From Anderseniella sp963700885 (lineage in GTDB: Bacteria > Pseudomonadota > Alphaproteobacteria > Rhizobiales > Aestuariivirgaceae): a stretch of 64,000 nt of DNA. The translations under genes were made by a program, and so were the position numbers. Below are positions 55,740 to 64,000 of the stretch, in pieces; position 1 is the stretch's first letter, and the number at the start of each line of letters is the position of its first letter. The DNA lies in the NCBI GenBank assembly GCA_963700885.1, contig CAVOZJ010000005.1:248001-312000 (forward strand). Direction: 5' to 3'. The notes under the pieces were generated by a model. It saw only the letters and a program-made list of their open reading frames with translations, had not been told where the DNA came from and made no database searches.

Positions 55740-56449
55740 CAGGTTCCGCGATCAAACTGGATGATCTGGAATTTTCATATCCAGGCGGCGAACCCATGCA
55801 TTTTTCCACCACGTTTGAAAAAAGCAGCTTCACCGGGCTCATCGGCCCGTCAGGATCGGGAAAAACCACGCTGATCAATCTGATCGCAGGCTTTGAAGAA
55901 GCCTCGTCCGGACGCGTATATTTCGACGGTGTCGATGCAACCATGGCGCAACCTGCTGACCGGCCCGTCACCATGGTGTTTCAGGACAACAATCTGTTTG
56001 CTCACCTGGATGTCTTCACCAACATTGCGCTCGGCATGTCGCCTGGCCTCGACTTGTCGGGCAGTGACAAGTCAGCCATAGCAACCTCCCTGGAGGAGAC
56101 CGGGCTCTCGGGCTTGGAAAAACGACTGCCGCGCGAGCTCTCGGGCGGCCAGCGTCAACGGGTGGCGATTGCCCGGGCACTGGTCCGCAACCGGCCCGTT
56201 CTGTTGCTGGATGAACCGTTTGCCGCTCTTGGCCCCGCCCTGCGCCGTGACATGCTTCGCCTCGTCGCCGCAATTCACAAGCAACACAAAATGACCGTCA
56301 TCCTGGTTTCGCACGACCCCGCAGACGTCAAATTCGCCGCCAGTCATGCAGCATTCCTTGATGCAGGCAGGGTGGTTGCTAATCGGCCGGTCGACAAGCT
56401 TTTCAGCGCATCTGATATTCCCGGATTGCAGGGCTATCTCGGTACCTGA
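55736..56449 (+). CDS. thiQ: Thiamine ABC transporter, ATP-binding protein
   Basis: The 237-residue ATPase has Walker A GPSGSGKTT near residue 38, the Q-loop VFQDNNLF, the signature LSGGQRQR near 136, Walker B LLLDEPFAAL and the H-loop VSHDP. Start ATG 55736 overlaps the thiP stop by 4 bp. An upstream frame extension to 55166 is only open sequence inside thiP. Confidence 0.94.
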   Translation: MTGSAIKLDDLEFSYPGGEPMHFSTTFEKSSFTGLIGPSGSGKTTLINLIAGFEEASSGRVYFDGVDATMAQPADRPVTMVFQDNNLFAHLDVFTNIALGMSPGLDLSGSDKSAIATSLEETGLSGLEKRLPRELSGGQRQRVAIARALVRNRPVLLLDEPFAALGPALRRDMLRLVAAIHKQHKMTVILVSHDPADVKFAASHAAFLDAGRVVANRPVDKLFSASDIPGLQGYLGT

Positions 56450-56529
56450 CATCTTGCCATTTCATGAAGCCGTGTGGGACACTGGCAAACCCTGTTCCCC
56501 TGCCCACTTCAAATCAACGGACCAATCTC

Positions 56530-57711
56530 ATGACGCTTGCCAATGGCCACCGGCACCTTGCTATTCCCGGCCCAACCAACATGCCTGATGAGGTGCTCAA
56601 CGCCCTGCATCAGGCATCTGTCGATATTTACGGCGGCAGCTCGGAACAGGCTTCACGCGCCTGCCTGAAAGACCTCAGGAAGGTCTTTCGCACCAGGGGC
56701 AAAATATACATCTATGCCGCCAACGGTCATGGTGCGTGGGAGGCCGCCCTTACCAACACCCTGTCGAAAGGCGACAAGGTGCTGGTCCTGGAGTCCGGAC
56801 TGTTCCCGATTGTCTGGGGCGAGAACGCCGGCAAGCTTGGGATTGAAACCGAAGTGCTTGGTGAACGGACCGGACGCGCTGTCGACCTGAAAGCCGTCAG
56901 GGCCCGCCTCGCCAGGGATACTGCACACGAGTTCAGGGCCATACTCATGGTGCAGGCCGACACCGCAACCGGCGTAGTCAATGACGTCAAGGGCATTCGG
57001 GCAGCGCTGGATGAAACAGGCCATCCGGCATTGCTGATGGTCGATACCATCGCATCGCTGGGCTGCATGGAATTTGATATGGACGGCTGGGGCGTCGATG
57101 TAACCGTGGCTGGTGCCCAGAAAGGACTGATGACGCCGCCGGGCCTGAGCTTCACTGCTGCCAGCGCCAGGGCCAAAAGGGCCCACAAAACGGCGGGCCT
57201 GGTGACCAATTACTGGGACTGGACGTTCCGCGACGGCAAAGACCATTACATGTGGTATGCCGGAACCCCGCCTGTGCAGATGGTGTTTGCACTTCGCAAG
57301 GCACTGCAAATGTTACTCGCCGAGGGCCTCGAAAATGCCATCCATCGCCATGCCCTGCTGGCCGGGGCCACCCGGGCTGCTGTGCAGGCCTGGGTTTCAA
57401 AAGGCGACATGGATTTCGCCATTTCCGAACCAGCCGAGCGCAGTAACTCGATCACCTGCGTTCTGACCCCGCCAGGGGCCAGTCCCCGTATCCTGGAATA
57501 TTGTGAACACAAGCTCGGCGTCACAGTCGGTCGCGGCATCGGACCGCTGGACCGCAGGGCCATCCGGATTGCCCACATGGGTCATGTCAATGCCTACAAC
57601 CAGCTTGGAACCCTGGCGGCAATCGAAACCGCCCTTGCGGCCCTCGGCATCGAGCACGGCACAGGCGGAGTGCAATCTGCCATCGAGTATATCGCCAGGC
57701 ATGTGAAATGA
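56530..57711 (+). CDS. Class V aminotransferase (serine/alanine-glyoxylate type)
   Basis: The 393-residue PLP enzyme has the start IPGPTNMPDEVLNALH, the cofactor Asp region LMVDTIASLGCMEFDMDGWGVDV and the PLP-lysine motif TVAGAQKGLMTPPG near residue 200. This is the PucG/AGXT/SGA family, transferring an amino group to glyoxylate. It follows thiQ by 80 bp and may share its transcript. ATG 56530 is preferred to an earlier in-frame ATG at 56464. Confidence 0.88.
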   Translation: MTLANGHRHLAIPGPTNMPDEVLNALHQASVDIYGGSSEQASRACLKDLRKVFRTRGKIYIYAANGHGAWEAALTNTLSKGDKVLVLESGLFPIVWGENAGKLGIETEVLGERTGRAVDLKAVRARLARDTAHEFRAILMVQADTATGVVNDVKGIRAALDETGHPALLMVDTIASLGCMEFDMDGWGVDVTVAGAQKGLMTPPGLSFTAASARAKRAHKTAGLVTNYWDWTFRDGKDHYMWYAGTPPVQMVFALRKALQMLLAEGLENAIHRHALLAGATRAAVQAWVSKGDMDFAISEPAERSNSITCVLTPPGASPRILEYCEHKLGVTVGRGIGPLDRRAIRIAHMGHVNAYNQLGTLAAIETALAALGIEHGTGGVQSAIEYIARHVK

Positions 57712-58014
57712 ACGGGCAAGGCCCCGTCATCCGCAGCGATGCGGGTTCACATCGTCAAGTTGCGGTTGATTGGTGACGATGCGGGTCGGGTTACGGTTTC
57801 ATGCTCTGAGGCCAGTACAAAAAATACACGGAGATGAAAAAGTATATTACGCTGCGCCTGAAAGCGCCATTGACTGAATGGTCTGCAACCGGCTGCATGT
57901 GCCACTTGCCATCGAACATCACACCCATGCACTATCCACGTTCTTTTCACGACGGCGTCGCCGCCCCATACTGGCAGTTCAATTCATTAACAGGGCAACA
58001 ATTGTTGAGTGACC
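57712..58014. other. Gap before the enoyl-CoA hydratase gene
   Basis: About 300 bp with no convincing gene. A short open frame from 57834 (MKKYITLRLKAPLTEW) ends inside the next gene in another frame and is not supported by any family I can confirm. Confidence 0.35.
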
Positions 58015-58824
58015 ATGACAGACCGCTACGCAAACTACACATCACTGAAGTTCAATCGGCCGGAAACAGGCATTCTGGAGGTCATTCTCAGTGCGCCCAA
58101 AAAACTCAATGCACTGGATGCTGACGGGCATCGCGAATTGGCTGAAGTATGGCGTGACATAGATCGCGACCCCGACACCAGCATCGTCCTGTTACGCGGG
58201 GATGGCGGTAATCTGTCGGCAGGGGGCGACCTCGCCATGGTCGAAGACATGACCAATGACTTTGAGACCCGCGCGCGCGTATGGAAGGAAGCCAGCGATC
58301 TCGTCTACAATGTCATCAACTGTTCAAAGCCGACGGTGGCTGCGATCGAGGGCGTCAGCGTCGGCGCCGGCCTGGCGGCAGCCATGGTGTGCGACATCAC
58401 CGTTGCCGGCCGCACGGCGCGCATTATCGACGGTCACACCCGTCTGGGCGTTGCCGCCGGCGATCACGCGGCCATCATCTGGCCCCTGCTTATTGGCATG
58501 GCAAAGGCCAAGTATTACCTGATGTTGTGCGAACCGCTTGCCGGCGAAGAGGCCGAACGCATTGGCCTGGTGTCACAGGTCGCCGACGATGATCAGGTGC
58601 AAGAAGCAGCCCTGAAAATCTGCCGCAAACTGGCGAAGGGCGCACCCACTGCCATTCGCTGGACCAAGCATTCCCTGAACAACTGGTTGCGCATGGCAGG
58701 TCCGGGCTTCGATGCCTCGCTGGCACTGGAGTTCATGGGCTTTTCGGGACCGGAAGTAAAGGAAGGCCTGTCCTCGATCCGCGAAAAGCGCAGGCCGGAT
58801 TTCCCGGCAAAGTCACCATTTTGA
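58015..58824 (+). CDS. Enoyl-CoA hydratase/isomerase family protein
   Basis: The 269-residue crotonase-fold protein has ILEVILSAPKKLNALDADGHRELAEVW, the oxyanion-hole segments LRGDGGNLSAGGDLAMVEDM and AIEGVSVGAGLAAAMVCDITVAG, and GHTRLGVAAGDHAAIIWP. The classic catalytic Glu positions are not both clear, so the exact activity (hydratase or isomerase) is open. It is near other fatty acid/CoA genes. Confidence 0.88.
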   Translation: MTDRYANYTSLKFNRPETGILEVILSAPKKLNALDADGHRELAEVWRDIDRDPDTSIVLLRGDGGNLSAGGDLAMVEDMTNDFETRARVWKEASDLVYNVINCSKPTVAAIEGVSVGAGLAAAMVCDITVAGRTARIIDGHTRLGVAAGDHAAIIWPLLIGMAKAKYYLMLCEPLAGEEAERIGLVSQVADDDQVQEAALKICRKLAKGAPTAIRWTKHSLNNWLRMAGPGFDASLALEFMGFSGPEVKEGLSSIREKRRPDFPAKSPF

Positions 58825-58829
58825 GGCTG

Positions 58830-59747
58830 CTAACCACCTGCGCTCACCCCACGCCGCCTTGCGATCAACCGGCCAAGGTTTCCACTTTGCGAAACCGCAA
58901 CGCCGGATGCCATGATCACCGCGATACCGACAAAGGTAACTGCATCCGGTATGTCGGAAAAAAACAAGACCCCCCATGCAACCGCTGCAACTATTTCAGT
59001 ATAGGTGAACGGCGCCAATGCTGGTGCTGAGGCTCGCGCAAATGCACTGATTATCAGCAGGTGCGAAACGGCATTGATTGCACCCATTACAAACAGGGTC
59101 GCTGCCTGGTTGACAGAAACCGGCTGCCACCAGGCCCACGCCAACGGCGTTATCAATGCAAGGGCGACAAGCGCCATATAGGTATTTGAGACAAGTGCCG
59201 GAGCAGCATTCGCCAGTTTGCGGGTGACAATGATGTGGAACGCATAGAACAGCCCCGTTGCCAGGGCTGCGATTGTGCCGACATTTACCAGCCCCAGATC
59301 CGGGCGCATCACGATGACTATACCGATGAACCCGCTAACCACGCCGAACCAGGTGGACGAATTTGCCCGTTCGCCCAGCAACCATGGCGACAACAATGCC
59401 ACCAGGAACGGATAAATGTAGAGGATGGCCACGGTGTTTGCCAAAGGCAGGTGACGGACAGAAAGCACGAAGCTCAGCGTTGCGCCAAGTATCAGCAAAG
59501 CGCGCAAAAATTGTGTAGGTGCATGGGGAGGTGCAATCACCAGCCGGCCATACCGCCACAACGCAATGGGCAACAACACCACGAGATATCCGGTATATCG
59601 CCCGAATGTCATGACGGCGACATTCAGTTCGGCAGCCATCAGTTTCAGAAATGCGCCGGACAGGCTGGCAGTGGCCAATCCCGCCACCAGCAGCAAAACA
59701 GCAACTGGAAAGCTGCTGGCGGAGGCATCATCCTGTTCAGGCCTCAT
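58830..59747 (-). CDS. EamA/DMT-family transporter
   Basis: The 305-residue protein has about ten helices in two EamA halves (AGLATASLSGAFLKLMAAELNVAVMTFGRYTGYLVVLLPIALW; TGLFYAFHIIVTRKLANAAPALVSNTYMALVALALITPLAWAW). It may export an amino acid or a metabolite. Its start overlaps the stop of the upstream HisC-like gene by 4 bp, suggesting a linked function. Confidence 0.88.
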   Translation of the reverse strand: MRPEQDDASASSFPVAVLLLVAGLATASLSGAFLKLMAAELNVAVMTFGRYTGYLVVLLPIALWRYGRLVIAPPHAPTQFLRALLILGATLSFVLSVRHLPLANTVAILYIYPFLVALLSPWLLGERANSSTWFGVVSGFIGIVIVMRPDLGLVNVGTIAALATGLFYAFHIIVTRKLANAAPALVSNTYMALVALALITPLAWAWWQPVSVNQAATLFVMGAINAVSHLLIISAFARASAPALAPFTYTEIVAAVAWGVLFFSDIPDAVTFVGIAVIMASGVAVSQSGNLGRLIARRRGVSAGG

Positions 59748-60850
59748 CTGTTTGCATTTGCAAGTGCCTTCGGAAGGGCCTCTTCAAAAAAATCCAGGTC
59801 GTCTTCGCGCCCGGCTGAAACACGTATGCACCGGTTGAGAGGGTCCACTCCCGGCATCCGGACGAAAACGCCCTGAACCAGCAGACTTTCCATCACCGCC
59901 CTGGCGAAGGCGCCATCACGGCCGCAGTCGACAGCGACAAAATTGGTAGCTGACGCAATCGTTTCCAGTCCGTTGTCGTGGGCAATCCGGCAAATCCGGT
60001 CCCGCGCACTATGCACTCGCATGATGACCGCTTCGAGCCAGTCACTGTCAGCCAGCGCTGCAAGCGCGCCGGCCTGGGCGATCCGGTTGACACCGAAATG
60101 ATTGCGGATTTTGTCGTACGCCTTGATGATTTCCGCTTCCCCGATGATGTAGCCAATCCGGCAACCCGCCATGCCGTAGGCTTTCGAGAATGTCCTGAAG
60201 CGCAGTACCTGCGGGTTGTGCACATCCAGATCAGGCATCGTGCCGGCAGGTGCAAATTCGCCGTACGCTTCGTCCAGGCACAATACAACACCTTCCGGCA
60301 AGTCCTTGATCATTGCGTTGATCTCACTGCCACGCCACCATGTCCCCATGGGATTGTCCGGATTTGCAAGAAAGATCATTTTTGCGGCTTCTCGTTTCGC
60401 CAGCGCCAGCAATGACGCCGGGTCCTCGCGATCCTTCACGTAGTCTGTCGTGACGATTTCACCGCCCGCACCTGCAACCTGATAGTTGAATGTCGGATAG
60501 GCTCCCAGCGAGGTGGCGACCTTGTCACCCTGCTCGACGAACAGCCTTGCTGTGGTCCCGAACAGGCCGTCGATGCCTTCGCCAACAACAATGTTGTCCG
60601 GCGATACGCCATGCCATGCGGCCAGCGCCTGCTTGAGTTCATGGCTTTCCGGATCACAATATTTCCATGCCTCAGCAGCTTCAGCCTGCATGGCCCGTAC
60701 CACCATGTCGGATGGACCAAAAACGCTTTCATTGGCGCCAATTCGTGCCTTGAAAACCTGCCCGCGGGCCCGTTCCTGTGCTTCCGGCCCCACAAACGGA
60801 ACAGTGGACGGCAAATCAGCAACCAGGGACGAAAGTGGTGGGCGCATCAT
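59744..60850 (-). CDS. Histidinol-phosphate aminotransferase-like PLP enzyme
   Basis: The 368-residue class I/II aminotransferase has IGANESVFGPSDMVVRAMQAE, YCDPESHELKQALAAWHGVSPDNIVVGEGIDGLF, FLANPDNPMGTWW, CLDEAYGEF and FRTFSKAYGMAGCRIGY with the PLP Lys. This is the HisC family. Linkage to a DMT exporter instead of his genes suggests a secondary aminotransferase rather than the main HisC. Confidence 0.86.
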   Translation of the reverse strand: MMRPPLSSLVADLPSTVPFVGPEAQERARGQVFKARIGANESVFGPSDMVVRAMQAEAAEAWKYCDPESHELKQALAAWHGVSPDNIVVGEGIDGLFGTTARLFVEQGDKVATSLGAYPTFNYQVAGAGGEIVTTDYVKDREDPASLLALAKREAAKMIFLANPDNPMGTWWRGSEINAMIKDLPEGVVLCLDEAYGEFAPAGTMPDLDVHNPQVLRFRTFSKAYGMAGCRIGYIIGEAEIIKAYDKIRNHFGVNRIAQAGALAALADSDWLEAVIMRVHSARDRICRIAHDNGLETIASATNFVAVDCGRDGAFARAVMESLLVQGVFVRMPGVDPLNRCIRVSAGREDDLDFFEEALPKALANANR

Positions 60851-60918
60851 ATCCTGAAACTCCTTAGGTTATGAACCGGCTGGCGGCAAAGTCTTCAACC
60901 GTCTAGTTTGAGGTCAAG

Positions 60919-62436
60919 ATGACATCGTTTTCACGAATACACCACCTGCTTGAACATCAGGCCGCCCATGCACCGGACGCGTTTGCGCTAACCACGCCCG
61001 CCACCGGCGATGCATCGTTCAGCGACTGGTTGCAGGCTTCTAGAAAACTGGCCGCCACTTTGCGGGATGAAGGTGTCCAGCCGGGGCACCGGGTAATGCT
61101 GGTGGCGGAAAACTCCTTCACGCTTGCTACCGGGTTGATGGCGGCAAGCTTGCTCGGTGCCTGGTCTGTTCCGGTAAATGCGCGCCTGTCGGCGGCAGAG
61201 GTTGGCCGCATCAAGGACCATGCCACCCCGGCTGCCACCGTGTACACTCATGCCGTGTCACAGGCCGCGCACGCCCATGCACAAAAGGCCGGTGCATGCG
61301 AGGTATCAGCCGGCCCGGAACCCGCCATGCTGGCAACTCACCTTGAGACAGCAACCGAAACCGTCCGCTCAGATGCCACCCAGGTTGCCAGCCTGCTGTA
61401 CACAACCGGCACCACCGGCGATCCCAAGGGTGTGATGCTGACCCACGGCAACCTGATTTATGGCGGGCAGACCTCTGCCTCCCACCGGGGCATCATCGCA
61501 ACCGATCACATTTATGGAGTCCTGCCACTGACCCATGTGTTCGGGTTATCCTCGGCATTCATGGCCGGACTGGCCTCCGGCGCCAACCTCGAACTCGTGC
61601 CGAGGTTTGACGCCGGGACTACCTTCCAGGCACTGCAGTCACGAGTATCTATCTTTCCCGCGGTGCCTCAAATGTACGCCTTGTTGATGGCACACGCCAA
61701 TCAGGCCGGGTTGCAGAAGCTGAAAGCTGACCACCTCAGGTACATTTCGTCCGGTGGTGCGCCGCTTGATCTTGCCTGGAAACAGAAAGTGGAGGCCTTT
61801 TTCGGACTGTCGCTGTTCAACGGTTATGGCATGACGGAAGCCACCGCCGGTATTGCCGCTACCCGGCCCGGTGCCACGCGGGCAGACACTTCTGTTGGCA
61901 GAATGCTGGTGGACCAGGAAGTCCGCATAGTGCAGAAAAATTTTGATGGCATTGGCGAAATCGTCATTCGCGGACCAAACATCATGGCCGGATATTACCG
62001 CAACAAACCCGGGACAGACCAGATTCTGGACCGGGACGGCTGGCTGCGCACAGGTGACCTGGGCTTTCTTGACAGCGATGGAAATTTGCACATCACTGGT
62101 CGCGCCAGGGAGCTGATCATCCGGTCGGGCTTCAATGTCTACCCCCTGGAGGTGGAAGCCGCCCTGAACCAGCATCCTCAGGTTGTACAGGCAGCAGTCA
62201 TCGGCACCAGCGCCAATGGCAATGAAGATATCGTTGCGTTCATCCAGCCGCTTGCTGGCAGCGTGCTTGTGCCGGAAGACTTGAAGACCCACCTCGCCGA
62301 CAGGCTTGCCGCCTATAAGCATCCAACCCGCTGGATCATCTCGGATCAGTTGCCGGCGGCCCCTTCCGGCAAGATACTCAAGGCAAAACTGGCCAGTGTA
62401 TTCGCCGATCAGCTGGAATCACCCGGTACCGGATGA
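60919..62436 (+). CDS. AMP-dependent acyl-CoA synthetase/ligase
   Basis: The 505-residue ANL enzyme has LLYTTGTTGDPKGVMLTHGNL (P-loop, about residue 157), YISSGGAPL, FNGYGMTEATAGIA, DGWLRTGDLGFLDSDGNLHITGRARELIIRSGFNVYPLEVE and the final PAAPSGKILKAKL with the catalytic Lys. It activates a carboxylic acid as an acyl-CoA. It is convergent with the thiolase gene (8 bp apart). Confidence 0.92.
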   Translation: MTSFSRIHHLLEHQAAHAPDAFALTTPATGDASFSDWLQASRKLAATLRDEGVQPGHRVMLVAENSFTLATGLMAASLLGAWSVPVNARLSAAEVGRIKDHATPAATVYTHAVSQAAHAHAQKAGACEVSAGPEPAMLATHLETATETVRSDATQVASLLYTTGTTGDPKGVMLTHGNLIYGGQTSASHRGIIATDHIYGVLPLTHVFGLSSAFMAGLASGANLELVPRFDAGTTFQALQSRVSIFPAVPQMYALLMAHANQAGLQKLKADHLRYISSGGAPLDLAWKQKVEAFFGLSLFNGYGMTEATAGIAATRPGATRADTSVGRMLVDQEVRIVQKNFDGIGEIVIRGPNIMAGYYRNKPGTDQILDRDGWLRTGDLGFLDSDGNLHITGRARELIIRSGFNVYPLEVEAALNQHPQVVQAAVIGTSANGNEDIVAFIQPLAGSVLVPEDLKTHLADRLAAYKHPTRWIISDQLPAAPSGKILKAKLASVFADQLESPGTG

Positions 62437-62443
62437 GACTGGA

Positions 62444-63625
62444 TCAGAAAATCTCGATCAGCCCGGCAGCCCCCTGACCGCCACCGATGCACATGGTCAC
62501 CACGGCCTTTTTTGCACCACGCCTTCTTCCTTCAAGCAGAACATGCCCGACCTGGCGGGCACCAGTCATTCCATAAGGGTGCCCGATGGCAATGGACCCG
62601 CCATTGACATTCAGTATTTCGCCGGGAATTCCGAGCTTGTCACGGCTGTACAGAACCTGCGACGCAAACGCTTCGTTCAACTCCCACAAATCGATATCAT
62701 CCATCTTGTGTCCCGTGCGCTCGAGCAGTCGCGGCACTGCGAACACCGGTCCGATACCCATTTCATCCGGTTCACATCCCGCTACCGTAAAACCTCTGAA
62801 TGCACCCAACGGCTCCAGACCCTTTCGCTCGGCCTGCCTGGCATCCATGACTATCAGGCAAGCAGCACCATCAGACAGTTGCGAGGCGTTGCCTGCGGTG
62901 ATGTACTTGTCCTCACCACGCACCGGCTGCAAACCGGACAGGCCTTCAAGCGTCGTTGATGGACGATTGCACTCATCCGACGCAATCGTCACCTCACGGG
63001 TGGTAAATTCGCCGGATTCCTTGTCTTTCATTCCCATTGTCGTCGTTACCGGAATGATCTCGTCAGAAAATTTTCCCGCCGCCTGCGCGTTCGCGGTCTT
63101 CTGCTGGCTGGACAGCGCATACTCGTCCTGCGCCTGACGCGAAACCCCATAGCGTTCGGCAACGATGTCTGCGGTATCAATCATCGCCATGTAGATTTCC
63201 GGTTTGTGTTCGGCAAGCCACACCTCGCGAGCCGCTCCCTGTGATGCTGCATCCTGCACCAGCGAAATGGATTCCAGTCCGCCTGCCAGTACCGCCGGCG
63301 TTCCTTCTTCAGTAATTCTATGTGCAGCCAGCGCCAGTGCCTGCAGGCCTGATGAACAGAACCGGTTGATTGTCATGCCGCACGCCGTAACCGGCAGCCC
63401 GGCCCGAATTGCAATCTGGCGCGCGATATTGGAGCCGGTTGCACCTTCAGGAAAGCCACATCCCATGATGCAGTCTTCAATCATCTCGGGTTCGACACCG
63501 GAACGCTCAATGGCAACAGTTGCCGCAGCACCTCCCATGGTAGCGCCGTGGGTCATGTTGAACGATCCGCGAAACGCCTTGCCAATGGCGGTGCGTGCAG
63601 TGGAAACAATAACAGCTTCGCGCAT
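62444..63625 (-). CDS. Thiolase/acetyl-CoA acetyltransferase
   Basis: The 393-residue thiolase has the N-terminal active Cys in CGMTINRFCSSGLQALALAA (near residue 89), the His in NVNGGSIAIGHPYGMTGARQVGHVLLEGRR (near 350) and the second Cys in VVTMCIGGGQGAAGLIE. It carries out the last step of beta-oxidation. Its stop is at 62444 and it is translated directly after the FadJ-like gene, sharing base 63625. Confidence 0.93.
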   Translation of the reverse strand: MREAVIVSTARTAIGKAFRGSFNMTHGATMGGAAATVAIERSGVEPEMIEDCIMGCGFPEGATGSNIARQIAIRAGLPVTACGMTINRFCSSGLQALALAAHRITEEGTPAVLAGGLESISLVQDAASQGAAREVWLAEHKPEIYMAMIDTADIVAERYGVSRQAQDEYALSSQQKTANAQAAGKFSDEIIPVTTTMGMKDKESGEFTTREVTIASDECNRPSTTLEGLSGLQPVRGEDKYITAGNASQLSDGAACLIVMDARQAERKGLEPLGAFRGFTVAGCEPDEMGIGPVFAVPRLLERTGHKMDDIDLWELNEAFASQVLYSRDKLGIPGEILNVNGGSIAIGHPYGMTGARQVGHVLLEGRRRGAKKAVVTMCIGGGQGAAGLIEIF

Positions 63626-64000
63626 TACGAGATTTCCTTCCTGTTCAGGCTGTCGAAATCCTCACCCCCGTCGACCAGGTCCACCAGCAACTGCGCCGGT
63701 TTCCAGAACCAGTCATCTTCTGTTTCAAACTTGCGAATCGACGCCAGAATGCTGTTCAGCCCCTGCATGTCGGCATACTTCATGGGGCCTCCCCGCCAGC
63801 GCGGGTGGCCGTAGCCGAACAACTGCACCATGTCGATGTCCACCGGACGCAGGGCAATTCCCTCCTGAAGCACCTTGGCGCCCTCGTTGATCATTGCCGC
63901 CATGTAACGCTCCATGATCTGGTCTGCGGAAAACTTTCGGGCATTGATATTCTTTTCACTGCGCACCTCATCGATAATTCTGAGCGTGTCAGTATCATGC
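63625..64000 (-). CDS. fadJ: 3-hydroxyacyl-CoA dehydrogenase/enoyl-CoA hydratase, C-terminal part
   Basis: The gene continues past the right edge; the visible C-terminal ~125 residues read HDTDTLRIIDEVRSEKN...FSADQIMERYMAAMINEGAKVLQEGIALRPVDIDMVQLFGYGHPRWRGGPMKYADMQG. This is the end of the FadJ/FadB-like dehydrogenase domain (3HCDH C-terminal). It would work with the thiolase that follows it in the operon. Confidence 0.88.
   Translation of the reverse strand, partial: HDTDTLRIIDEVRSEKNINARKFSADQIMERYMAAMINEGAKVLQEGIALRPVDIDMVQLFGYGHPRWRGGPMKYADMQGLNSILASIRKFETEDDWFWKPAQLLVDLVDGGEDFDSLNRKEIS

Noticed and set aside
57834..58124. Short ORF starting MKKYITLRLKAPLTEW, faintly like a Cas5 N-terminus
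   Set aside because: It is short, ends inside the enoyl-CoA hydratase gene in another frame, and there is no other cas gene or CRISPR array nearby.

Overview
The window looks like chromosomal DNA of an alphaproteobacterium with a mid-50s GC content by eye, probably Hyphomicrobiales or a marine relative. The reasons are an ExoY/Wzc/Wza-type exopolysaccharide locus, a thiBPQ operon with a TPP riboswitch facing a thiamine pyrophosphokinase gene, and a DUF968/Rad52-type phage remnant. The genus cannot be fixed from the sequence alone.

Layout. 1-2.5 kb: the 3' end of a large secreted VCBS/RTX adhesin. 2.9-9.3 kb: a probable RiPP (lasso-peptide-like) locus. It has a McjD-like ABC exporter, a 48-codon precursor gene at 4892-5038, a UDP-glucuronate epimerase, an asparagine-synthetase-like cyclase with a Ser in place of the amidotransferase Cys, and a PF14907-type nucleotidyltransferase. 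No B1/B2 (RRE or leader peptidase) gene is visible. 9.6-11 kb: a nucleotide-sugar dehydrogenase. 11.1-14.6 kb: an accessory island with two hypothetical genes, an XRE repressor with palindromic operators, and frameshifted Gp157, Rad52 and DUF968/HNH genes. 14.9-42 kb: a long minus-strand exopolysaccharide locus with glycosyltransferases, a carbamoyltransferase, methyltransferases, Wzy, Wzx, fcl, gmd, ugd, an ExoY/WcaJ-type initiating transferase, manC, a NusG/RfaH-like antiterminator, an O-antigen-ligase-like polymerase, Wzc, an outer-membrane barrel and Wza. 42-44 kb: a phosphatase and two small related membrane proteins. 44-64 kb: mostly intact metabolic genes. These are a dadA/ridA/TPP-decarboxylase operon, an aldo-keto reductase, an oxidoreductase group, thiamine uptake, a class V aminotransferase, fatty-acid and CoA genes, and a HisC-like aminotransferase with a DMT exporter.

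How the genes work together. manC, gmd and fcl would make GDP-L-fucose. ugd and the epimerase would make UDP-glucuronate and UDP-galacturonate. The ExoY-like enzyme starts the repeat unit on undecaprenyl phosphate, the glycosyl-, methyl- and carbamoyltransferases build and decorate it, Wzx and Wzy flip and polymerise it, and Wzc, Wza and the barrel protein export it. The NusG paralog probably promotes transcription of the long operon.

Many genes between 10.7 and 32.4 kb, and a few outside that range, are split by single-base frameshifts although both halves stay well conserved. This is either sequencing error or very recent decay, and it limits every function call in that region. The most interesting item is the small precursor gene at 4.9 kb, which sits next to cyclase, nucleotidyltransferase and exporter genes.
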